Source of the DNA: Accumulibacter sp.
Lineage (GTDB): Bacteria; Pseudomonadota; Gammaproteobacteria; Burkholderiales; Rhodocyclaceae
Length of the DNA stretch: 16,142 nucleotides
Direction: 5' to 3'
Assembly (NCBI GenBank): GCA_031264825.1
Contig: JAISDL010000027.1
Coordinates: 1 to 16,142, forward strand
Notes under the pieces: generated by a model
Told to the model about the DNA's origin: nothing
Seen by the model: only the letters and a program-made list of their open reading frames with translations
The model's database searches: none
Shown here: piece after piece, positions 7,704 through 14,452 of the stretch
How the letters are laid out: the number at the start of each line of letters is the position of its first letter
Position numbering within the stretch: position 1 is the first letter of the stretch
Made by a program: the position numbers and the translations under genes

Positions 7704-8864
7704 ATGATTAAAATGCTGACCGCATTTACGCGCAAGGCGGACGACAAGGACGCCGCCGTCGCGGAAGTGCTCGAACAGCTCGACCTCGACAACCGGCGCC
7801 TTGCGAACGCCGTCGGGATACTCACATTTCATCCAGACTTCCTCGATTCCGGCGTCGTCGAGGCCGTTTCCAACGCGCTGCCCTTCGATTCGATCGGCGG
7901 GACGACCGGCGCGTCGACGTCCCCCGACGTCGTCGGCGACCTCGTCTTTACGCTCTCGGTGCTCACGAGCGACGACGTCGTCTTTCGGTCGGGGATGAGC
8001 CGGGGGATCATCGGGGACGCGGCCGCCCCCGTCGCCGAACTCTATTCGCGCGTCGCGCCGCCCGAAATGGGGACGCCGTCGCTGCTCCTCACGTTTGCCC
8101 CGATCGTCGACTCCGCGACCGGCGACGACCTCGTCGAGGCGATCGACGCGGCCTCGGGCGGCGTCCCGCTCTTCGGCACGCTCGCCTTCACGCACGAGTT
8201 CCCGGAACTTTCCGGCATCGCGACGTGCGCGAACGGCCTCGCCCGCCGGAACGCGCTCACGCTCGTCGCGCTCTTCGGCGAGGTCGATCCGCGCTTTTAC
8301 GTGACGACGATCCCGCAGGACAAAGAAATACACGGGATGGCCTTGATCACGCAGTCCGAAAAAAACCAGATCCGGCGTATCAACGGTTTCGTCCCGATCA
8401 ACTACCTCGAAAAGGTCGGTCTCATCGAGAGAGACCAGTTCGCCGCGAGCTTCGCCAACTTTCCCTTCACGCTGACCCTGAAAGACGGTTCGAAGGTCGT
8501 TCGCGCCGTGTACAAGATCACCGACGAGGGCTATATCCTGTCTTTCAGCAACGTCCCGCAGGGCGTGCGCGTGAGTTTTTCGCAGATCGACCCGGAGTTC
8601 GTCGTCGAGTCGACGAAGGCAACGATCGCGCAGGTCGTCGCCGAGTCGAGCGCCGAAAACGCGCTGATTTTCTCGTGCATGGGCCGAAGATGGGCGCTCG
8701 GCGACGACGAGAACGACGAAATGGTCGAAATCGCACGCGACATCGGCCACCTGCTTTCGTATCAGTTCGCGTACGCGGGCGGCGAGATCTGCCCCGTGAA
8801 GAACAGCAAGGGCGAAATGGTCAACAATTTTCACAGCTTCACGCTGATCGCGTGCGCGTTCTGA
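7704..8864 (+). CDS. Stand-alone FIST-domain sensory protein, paralog 3 of 5
   Basis: A 386-residue soluble FIST_N plus FIST_C protein beginning MIKMLTAFTRKADD. The ATG has GAGG at 7693-7696, seven bases upstream, the clearest ribosome site in the array. Conserved positions are H43 (FHPDF), GGT at 65-67, RVAPPEMG (117-124 region), H164 (FTH), C324 (IFSC) and GEICPVK with C362. Its C-terminal motif differs from the other four: MVNNFHSFTLIACAF in place of VNRFHNFSM, keeping the histidine (H376) but changing the Arg before it and the Asn after it. It also has GIATCANG where most have GIETCANG. It follows FIST 2 by 89 bases with no terminator-like structure seen, so co-transcription is likely. 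The ligand is unknown. Confidence 0.9.
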   Translation: MIKMLTAFTRKADDKDAAVAEVLEQLDLDNRRLANAVGILTFHPDFLDSGVVEAVSNALPFDSIGGTTGASTSPDVVGDLVFTLSVLTSDDVVFRSGMSRGIIGDAAAPVAELYSRVAPPEMGTPSLLLTFAPIVDSATGDDLVEAIDAASGGVPLFGTLAFTHEFPELSGIATCANGLARRNALTLVALFGEVDPRFYVTTIPQDKEIHGMALITQSEKNQIRRINGFVPINYLEKVGLIERDQFAASFANFPFTLTLKDGSKVVRAVYKITDEGYILSFSNVPQGVRVSFSQIDPEFVVESTKATIAQVVAESSAENALIFSCMGRRWALGDDENDEMVEIARDIGHLLSYQFAYAGGEICPVKNSKGEMVNNFHSFTLIACAF

Positions 8865-9017
8865 CATGGCGCGCCTGATACGCGACCCCCCCTCTCGCCG
8901 CGCGGGACCCGATGCGAATCCCGCCCGCGCCGCCGCCTGCCGCCCGACGCTTTCGGCGGAGTACGCGCGCGCTTCGCATCCTGCCCCGTGCAAGGCGCAT
9001 CGACCGACGGCCCCCCC

Positions 9018-10184
9018 ATGATCAGGATGCTCACGGCTTACACGCGCGAGATAGACGACGCCGCTGCCGCCGTCGCCGAGGTGCTCGCGCAACTCGACCT
9101 CGCATCGCGACGCCTTGCGAACGCGGTCGGCTTCGTCTCGTTCCACCCTGAATTCCTCGCCTCGAACATCGTCGAGGCGATCTCGAACGCCCTGCCCTTC
9201 GACGTCGTCGGCGGAACGACGTCGCTGACTTCCGTCCAGGGCGCCCTGGGCGACATGCTGCTCACCGTGTCGGTGCTCACGAGCGATACCGTCGTCTTCC
9301 GCGCGGGGATGAGCGCGAATATCACCGACGACGCGATTCTGCCGGCGCGCGAACTTTACGCGCGCGTCGCGCCGCCCGAAATGGGGAGACCGTCGCTCCT
9401 CATCGCGTACGCCCCGGTCGTCGAGAACGTCGGCGGCGACGACCTCATCGCGGCGATCGACGCGGCTTCCGGCGGCGTTCCGCTCTTCGGCGCGCTCGCC
9501 TTCACGCATCGCCCGGACTTTTCGGGGATCGAAACCTGCGCGAACGGCGTTCGAAGTACCGACGCGCTCGCGCTCGTCGCGCTCTTCGGCGAGGTCGAGC
9601 CGCACTTTTTCACGACGACGATCCCGCACGAACGCGGCCTGCACGAGAAGGCCGTAATCACGCGGTCCGTCAAGAACCGGCTCCAGGGCATCAACGGGCT
9701 GCCCCCGCTCGACTATCTCGATTCGATCGGCCTGTCGAACGACGACGAGGTCGACGAGATCGCGCTCGCGGTCACGTCCTTCCCTTTCGTCCTGACCCTG
9801 AAGGACGGGACGCAAATCGTGCGTTTTGCCCGCAAGGTCTCGGAAGAAGGTGATATCCTGTTCTACGGCGACGCGCCCGAAGGCGCGCACGTCCTTTTTT
9901 CGGACGCCGACGCGGATTTCGTCCTCCACTCGACGAAGGACATGATCGCGCGCGCCGCGACCGAGTCGGGCGCCGGAAACGCGCTCGTTTTTTCCTGCGC
10001 GAGCCGTCTGTGGATGCTCGGGCTTGCGACGGGAAAAGAAATGAAGGAGATCGCCCGGCACCTGGGCGCGTCCTTCTCCTACCAACTCACGTATTCGGGC
10101 GGAGAAATCTGTCCCGTAAAGAACCGGGAGGGCCTATGGGTTAACCGTTTTCACAATTTTACAATGATCACCTGCCTGTTTTAG
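9018..10184 (+). CDS. Stand-alone FIST-domain sensory protein, paralog 4 of 5
   Basis: A 388-residue FIST_N/FIST_C protein. The start is set at the ATG at 9018 because it gives MIRMLTAYTREIDD, closely matching paralog 1. A GTG at 8988 would add ten residues with no counterpart. Unusually there is no purine-rich ribosome site: the seven bases just before the ATG (9011-9017) are all C. Conserved marks are H43 (FHPEF), GGT at 65-67, RVAPPEMG, H164 (FTHRPDF), GIETCANG with C174, VFSC with C327, GGEICPVK with C365 and RFHNF with H379. Paralogs 1 and 4 share more of their N-terminal 20 residues than other pairs. The upstream gap is 153 bases, GC-rich, with a second C7 run at 8886-8892 and a weak hairpin near 8902-8924. 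Function is inferred as for its sisters. Confidence 0.9.
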   Translation: MIRMLTAYTREIDDAAAAVAEVLAQLDLASRRLANAVGFVSFHPEFLASNIVEAISNALPFDVVGGTTSLTSVQGALGDMLLTVSVLTSDTVVFRAGMSANITDDAILPARELYARVAPPEMGRPSLLIAYAPVVENVGGDDLIAAIDAASGGVPLFGALAFTHRPDFSGIETCANGVRSTDALALVALFGEVEPHFFTTTIPHERGLHEKAVITRSVKNRLQGINGLPPLDYLDSIGLSNDDEVDEIALAVTSFPFVLTLKDGTQIVRFARKVSEEGDILFYGDAPEGAHVLFSDADADFVLHSTKDMIARAATESGAGNALVFSCASRLWMLGLATGKEMKEIARHLGASFSYQLTYSGGEICPVKNREGLWVNRFHNFTMITCLF

Positions 10185-10319
10185 CAGGATGGCGAGACCG
10201 GCCGAGATGAAACGCGCGGGATGTTCCGGCGTTGTTTCGATTCTTCAGGTCCATGAATTTCGCCAGCGTCGCCTTTTTTTGTTGCGGCGCGGGATGAGGC
10301 TTTCCGTTCTTTGTCCTGC

Positions 10320-10338
10320 CACGCCTCGGCGTGTTTTT
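10320..10338 (+). terminator. Probable rho-independent terminator between FIST genes 4 and 5
   Basis: CACGC (10320-10324) and GCGTG (10329-10333) form a short stem around a CTCG loop, followed at once by five T (10334-10338). It lies in the widest gap in the array (216 bases, 10185-10400), which otherwise has no gene that I can support and includes a T7 run at 10274-10280. If active, it would end the transcript of the first part of the locus and require a promoter between 10339 and 10400 for FIST 5 and the second kinase. I see no good consensus promoter there. Confidence 0.45.
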
Positions 10339-10400
10339 GAGTCACGGACGATTCCTGAACGGGATTATGCGTCGGGAACACCAATAACGCACAAAAACTC

Positions 10401-11558
10401 ATGATAAAAATACTCACAGCCCATACGTTCAAGATCGACGAGGCGGACGCCGCCGTCGCGGAGTTGCTCGAACAACTCGATCTCGGAAACCGCCTGCTCA
10501 AGAACGCGGTCGGGATATTCACTTTTCATCCGGAATTCCTGGAGTCGGGCGTGGTCAAAGCCGTCTGCGAAGCCCTGCCCTTCGTCACCGCCGGATACAC
10601 GACGCCGAACGCCGCGGTCCGGAACGCTTTCGGCGACATGATGTTCACCGTCGCGGTTCTCACGAGCGATACCGTCACGTTCAACGCGGGAATCAGCGCG
10701 CCGATCGGCGACAACCCGGTCGGTCCCGTCCATGAACTCTATTCGCGCGTCGCGCCGCCCGCGATGGGCCGTCCCACGCTCCTCCTCGCGTTCGCCCCCT
10801 TCACGGAAAGCATGGGAGGCGACGATTTCGTCACGATTCTCGACGCGGCCTCCGGCGGCGCGCCGATTTTCGGTTCGCTCGCCTTCACGCACACGTCGAA
10901 TTTTTCGGGGATCGAAACCTGTGCGAACGGTGAGCACGCCGCGAACGCCCTGGCGCTCATCGCGCTTTTCGGCGAAGTGAATCCTCGCTTTTACGTCTCC
11001 GACCTGCCGGGAGAAAAGGAGATCTGCCAGAGGGCGATCGTCACGCTCGCCGAAGGAAACCGGATCCTGCGCATCAACAACATCTCTCCGGTCGTCTATC
11101 TCGAATCGATCGGGCTTGCCGAGAACGGCGATATTTCACCCGGAATCGCGTCCTTCCCCTTCATTCTGTCGCTGAGCGACGGTACGCGGATCGCGCGCTG
11201 CGCCAGCCGCGCGACGAAGGAGGGGTATATCATCGTGTGCGGCAACATGCCCAGGCGGGTGAAAGTCGGCTTCTCCGACGCCGACGCGGACTTCGTCGTC
11301 CAGTCCGTGGAAAAGGCGCTCGCGCAGGTCGCGTCGGACCGAAGCGCCGAAAATGCCCTGATTTTTTCCTGCACGAGCCGCAAATGGACGCTCGGCGCCG
11401 CCGCGGAGTGGGAGATGAGGGAAATCACCCGGACCATCGGAAACTCGCTTTCTTTCCAGTTCGCGTATTCGGGGGGAGAAATCTGCCCGGTAAAAAACAG
11501 CGAGAACCGGTGGGTCAACCGTTTTCACAACTTTTCGATGACAACGTGTTTATTTTGA
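10401..11558 (+). CDS. Stand-alone FIST-domain sensory protein, paralog 5 of 5
   Basis: A 385-residue FIST_N/FIST_C protein beginning MIKILTAHTFKIDE. No clear ribosome site precedes the ATG (the upstream bases are A-rich), but the start aligns with all four sisters. Conserved positions are H43 (FHPEF), H164 (FTH), GIETCANG with C174, IFSC with C324, GGEICPVK with C362 and RFHNF with H376. It is the most divergent in FIST_N: RVAPPAMG replaces RVAPPEMG, GYT replaces GGT at 65-67, and SGGAPIFG replaces SGGVPLFG. Loss of the otherwise constant Glu and Gly may mean a different ligand. It follows a terminator-like hairpin and precedes the second kinase by about 180 bases, so these two may be their own unit. 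Its role is inferred from family and place. Confidence 0.9.
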   Translation: MIKILTAHTFKIDEADAAVAELLEQLDLGNRLLKNAVGIFTFHPEFLESGVVKAVCEALPFVTAGYTTPNAAVRNAFGDMMFTVAVLTSDTVTFNAGISAPIGDNPVGPVHELYSRVAPPAMGRPTLLLAFAPFTESMGGDDFVTILDAASGGAPIFGSLAFTHTSNFSGIETCANGEHAANALALIALFGEVNPRFYVSDLPGEKEICQRAIVTLAEGNRILRINNISPVVYLESIGLAENGDISPGIASFPFILSLSDGTRIARCASRATKEGYIIVCGNMPRRVKVGFSDADADFVVQSVEKALAQVASDRSAENALIFSCTSRKWTLGAAAEWEMREITRTIGNSLSFQFAYSGGEICPVKNSENRWVNRFHNFSMTTCLF

Positions 11559-11739
11559 ACGCATACGGCGACCCCCCTTTCCCAGGGCGCCGCAATACTC
11601 ATACAGCGTCGCTGTCGATGACGAAATCGGCGGCATTTCATGCCTCGATGCCGAGCCGCCTCACAGGACTTCTCGTGTGGCAAGGCGAAGCCGACCAGGG
11701 AGGAACTGGAAATGGGGTCAAATCGGAGTTGGTTTCACA

Positions 11740-14196
11740 GTGAATAATAACGGTATGACTGAAAATAATTTCGCCGCACCGGCGGTGCTCGGCGCCGCGG
11801 AAATCGGCGCGGGAAACGACGACGCGTCCGTCGCGTCGCTCAAGACGCAAATACGCAAGTTGAAGCGCGAGATCACCGCGATGAAAAGCGCGATGGAACT
11901 CGCCGATTCGGTTTCCCGAACGCACGCGCGCTTCTATTCGATCCTGCAGGCGGAAAAAGAACGGCAGGAGCAGTATCTCAACATGCTCCTCAAGAACAGC
12001 CTCAACATCATTCTGCTGCTCGACCAAAAGGGACGCCTCGCGTATTGCACCGACGAATTCCTGAGGGTCGCCGGAATCCCGGATTTCGAAACGATCAAGG
12101 GCAGGATGTTTTCCGACATCGCCCGGCTGAACTTCAAAAACTCCTTTTCCTTCGTCCCGATCGACGAAATGCTCGAAGAAGCCTGCCACGACATGGAAGT
12201 CGTGCGCGCCGAAATCGCGCTGCGCGCCGAGAACGGCGACGAGAGCGCCGTCTACTCCGTCTTCATCACGCCGATGGCGGGCTACGACAACTACGTCGGC
12301 GGCTACATCCTGCTCCTCTACGACGTCACCGACCTCGCCAAGGCCAAGGAACGCGCCGAAATCGCCAGCACGGCGAAAAGCCTTTTTCTCGCGCGGATGA
12401 GCCACGAGATCCGCACGCCGATGAACGCGATCATCGGACTCTCCGAACTCGCGTACCGCGAATTCGGTCAGCCCAAGGCGCTCGAACACATCGCGGACAT
12501 CAAGATCGCCGGGGAAAACCTTCTCGCGATCGTCAACGACATCCTCGACTTCTCGAAGATCGAGTCGGGACGCATGGAGTTCGTCCAGGCGCCCTACCAG
12601 ATGGCGTCGATCCTCTCGGATATTCTGACGATCATCCACATCCGGATCCTCGAGCGGCCGCTCAAGCTGATCACCGAGATTTCCCCGTCGATCCCCGGTG
12701 TGATGACCGGCGACGCCAACCACATCCGGCAGATTCTGCTCAACCTGCTCGGCAACGCGGTGAAATTCACCGACCGCGGCTTCGTCAAATTCTCCGCGCA
12801 CGGGACCCCCATCACCGCAGACACGATCCTCCTCTCCTTCTCCATCGCCGACAGCGGGATCGGAATCAAGCAGGAAGACATGCCGAAGCTCTTCGACGAC
12901 TTCGTCCGGCTCGACGAGAAGCGCACGAGCGGGATCGAGGGGACGGGGCTGGGGCTGACGATCGCGCGGAGCCTCTGCCGCGCGATGGGCGGCGACATCA
13001 ACGTGACGAGCGAATACGGACTCGGGACGGTCTTCACCGCGACGATCGCCCAGTCGGTCGGCGCCTGGACGCCGATGGGGCAGGTCGCCGTCGCGGCGAG
13101 GCGCGTCACGACGCAGCGCGCGAGTTTCATCGCGCCGGAGGCGCGCGTGCTCATCGTCGACGACTTCCCGAGCAACCTGAAGGTCGCCGAGGGCCTCCTC
13201 GTCCTCTACCGGATCAAGACCGACACGTCGTCGTCCGGCGAAGACGCGATCCGCCGCATCGAGGAAAACGACTACGACCTCGTCTTCATGGATCACATGA
13301 TGCCCGAAATGGACGGCGTCGAAACGACGGCTGCGATCCGCGCGCGCGGCGGACGCTTCGCGACGCTCCCGATCGTCGCGCTGACGGCGAACGCCGTTTC
13401 CGGGATGAGGGAAATGTTCCTCGAAAACGGCTTCAACGACTTCCTCTCGAAGCCGATCGAAATCCCCAAGCTCGACCGCGTCCTGAAGAAGTGGATCGCC
13501 ATCGAAAAGCGTCTCGACGTTCCCGACGGCGAGGTCGAAAACGCCGCGGACGAAGGCGTTTTCCCGGAGATCACCGGGGTCGACGTCGCCGACGGCATCG
13601 CGCGGATCGGCGGTTCGCAAAACCGTTACCTGACGCTGCTCGAAACCTTCCAGCGCGATGCGCAGGCGGGCCTCCCGCTCCTCGAAAATCCTCCCGACGA
13701 CAAGACCCTGCGCGCGTTCACGACGCTCGTGCATTCGTTGAAGAGCGCGCTCGCGACGATCGGCGCGAACGCCTTGTCGCAGTCTGCGGCCTTCCTCGAA
13801 GAAGCGGGGAGGAAAGGCGAGCTTTCCGCGATTCAGGAAAAGCTCTCGCCGTTCCGCGCGGGGGTCGTCGCGCTGACAGCGCAGATCGGCGAAGTGCTCA
13901 CGAAGATGCGTTCCGGGGACAACGGGGCCGATAAAAACACCAGCGCGCTCGAAATGGAAACGCTCGCGCACTTGAAAGCCGCGCTCGACGAAAAGTCGAT
14001 CGACGCGATCGACACCGCGCTCGCCAAGCTCCAGGCGCTCCCGCTCCCCGGAAAATCGCGCGAGGATGTTTCCCACGTCGCCGACCTCATCCTCACCGCC
14101 GACTTCGCCAACGCCTCCGACGCCGTCGCCGAACTGCTCCGGCAAGAAAAAGAGAGGAAAGCCGCCGAATCGCCCACGCTTTTCCCGTTCAGGTGA
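11740..14196 (+). CDS. Soluble hybrid sensor histidine kinase (coiled coil, PAS, HisKA, HATPase, REC, HPt)
   Basis: A kinase of about 818 residues without membrane segments. From the GTG at 11740: a predicted coiled coil (about 27-85) rich in Lys/Glu heptads, a PAS-like domain (about 85-200), then a core nearly the same as in the first kinase. Core residues are H222 in SHEIRTPMN, N-box N335/N339, D371 in ADSGIGI, GTGLGL, receiver D518 in FMDHMMPEMDG with K571, HPt H665 in HSLKSALATIGA, and the helical appendage at the C-terminus. The start is uncertain. GTG 11740 has GGAG at 11725-11728 (11-base spacing), ATG 11755 has no ribosome site, and GTG 11677 would add 21 residues of unlikely composition. 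With no membrane anchor and no obvious ligand pocket beyond the PAS, this is the likelier partner for cytoplasmic FIST proteins. That partnership is inference. Confidence 0.92.
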   Translation: MNNNGMTENNFAAPAVLGAAEIGAGNDDASVASLKTQIRKLKREITAMKSAMELADSVSRTHARFYSILQAEKERQEQYLNMLLKNSLNIILLLDQKGRLAYCTDEFLRVAGIPDFETIKGRMFSDIARLNFKNSFSFVPIDEMLEEACHDMEVVRAEIALRAENGDESAVYSVFITPMAGYDNYVGGYILLLYDVTDLAKAKERAEIASTAKSLFLARMSHEIRTPMNAIIGLSELAYREFGQPKALEHIADIKIAGENLLAIVNDILDFSKIESGRMEFVQAPYQMASILSDILTIIHIRILERPLKLITEISPSIPGVMTGDANHIRQILLNLLGNAVKFTDRGFVKFSAHGTPITADTILLSFSIADSGIGIKQEDMPKLFDDFVRLDEKRTSGIEGTGLGLTIARSLCRAMGGDINVTSEYGLGTVFTATIAQSVGAWTPMGQVAVAARRVTTQRASFIAPEARVLIVDDFPSNLKVAEGLLVLYRIKTDTSSSGEDAIRRIEENDYDLVFMDHMMPEMDGVETTAAIRARGGRFATLPIVALTANAVSGMREMFLENGFNDFLSKPIEIPKLDRVLKKWIAIEKRLDVPDGEVENAADEGVFPEITGVDVADGIARIGGSQNRYLTLLETFQRDAQAGLPLLENPPDDKTLRAFTTLVHSLKSALATIGANALSQSAAFLEEAGRKGELSAIQEKLSPFRAGVVALTAQIGEVLTKMRSGDNGADKNTSALEMETLAHLKAALDEKSIDAIDTALAKLQALPLPGKSREDVSHVADLILTADFANASDAVAELLRQEKERKAAESPTLFPFR
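12379..14136 (+). repeat. Duplicated kinase core, copy 2 of 2
   Basis: This encodes the HisKA-to-appendage part of the second kinase and is a highly similar, same-orientation copy of 3286-5046. Similarity begins sharply just before the HisKA box and ends just before the C-terminal tails, while the input halves are unrelated. That boundary pattern fits domain-level duplication or ongoing gene conversion. Confidence 0.85.
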
Positions 14197-14239
14197 GGCA
14201 GGAGGCAGGAGACAGGAGACAGGAGACAGAGGACAGAAC
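14197..14239 (-). repeat. GACAGGA/GACAGAG tandem tract, inverted relative to two later copies
   Basis: Immediately after the second kinase stop codon there is a run of six- and seven-base units (GGCAGGA, GACAGGA, GACAGAG, GACAGAA). Its reverse complement matches the CTGTCTTCTGTCCTCTGTC-type tracts at 14401-14432 and 15711-15757. It is therefore a third, inverted and imperfect copy of the same repeat family. It is not coding: frames through it are simple repeats. Confidence 0.75.
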
Positions 14240-14253
14240 GGCCTTCGGCCTTT
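14240..14253 (+). terminator. Weak terminator-like hairpin after the second kinase
   Basis: GGCC (14240-14243) and GGCC (14247-14250) enclose a TTC loop and are followed by TTT. The stem is only four base pairs with a short T run, so this is a weak candidate for ending the FIST 5-kinase transcript. No better candidate is seen between 14197 and 14452. Confidence 0.22.
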
Positions 14254-14337
14254 GTAATCAGTCGTCTGTAATCTAAATGGAGGATATCATGCCACATCTG
14301 ACGACTGAAAACTGGTCAGAAAGCCCAACATCAGTCC

Positions 14338-14365
14338 GTTGGGCTGCGCTTACGCTTAGCCCAAC
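14338..14365. repeat. REP-like hairpin element
   Basis: GTTGGGCT (14338-14345) is a perfect inverted repeat of AGCCCAAC (14358-14365), around a 12-base GCGCTTACGCTT loop. A third arm, AGCCCAAC, at 14322-14329 offers an alternative stem. Similar GTTGGGCT...AGCCCAAC hairpins are scattered as intergenic repeats in a range of proteobacterial and other genomes. It lies in a 256-base gap (14197-14452) that has repeats but no gene that I can support. Confidence 0.55.
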
Positions 14366-14370
14366 CTATA

Positions 14371-14432
14371 AAACAGATCACAAAGCGAGCGCAGCGAGCG
14401 CTCTGTCTTCTGTCCTCTGTCCTCTGTCTTCC
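14371..14432 (+). repeat. Direct repeat, left copy, flanking the toxin-antitoxin segment
   Basis: The segment starts AAACAGATCACAAAGCGAGC, continues through a GCAGCGAGCGCTC step, and ends in CTGTCTTCTGTCCTCTGTCC-type units. It matches the right copy at 15681-15757 with only three substitutions over the first 40 bases. The copies differ mainly in the number and order of the seven-base units. Together they enclose the minus-strand toxin-antitoxin pair. Confidence 0.8.
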
Positions 14433-14452
14433 GCCCCCTCCCCTGCATCTCT

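Noticed and set aside
7581..10085. 834-codon minus-strand open frame across FIST 3 and FIST 4
   Set aside because: It is repetitive only because it runs antisense to two paralogs, and its composition is shadow-like. It crosses two real genes and a gap.
10181..10522. Minus-strand frame in the gap between FIST 4 and FIST 5 with a hydrophilic product
   Set aside because: It overlaps the start of FIST 5, has no recognisable domain and includes the terminator-like hairpin. I considered a gene remnant but could not support it.
11700..11740. Possible repeat remnant (AATGGGGTCAAATCGGAG) before the second kinase
   Set aside because: It resembles a motif seen in some intergenic repeats, but there is only one copy in the window and no paired structure.
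11638..14145. Long minus-strand open frame opposite the second kinase, similar to the one opposite the first
   Set aside because: Its similarity to the other antisense frame follows from the duplicated kinase core on the plus strand. It has no independent motif.
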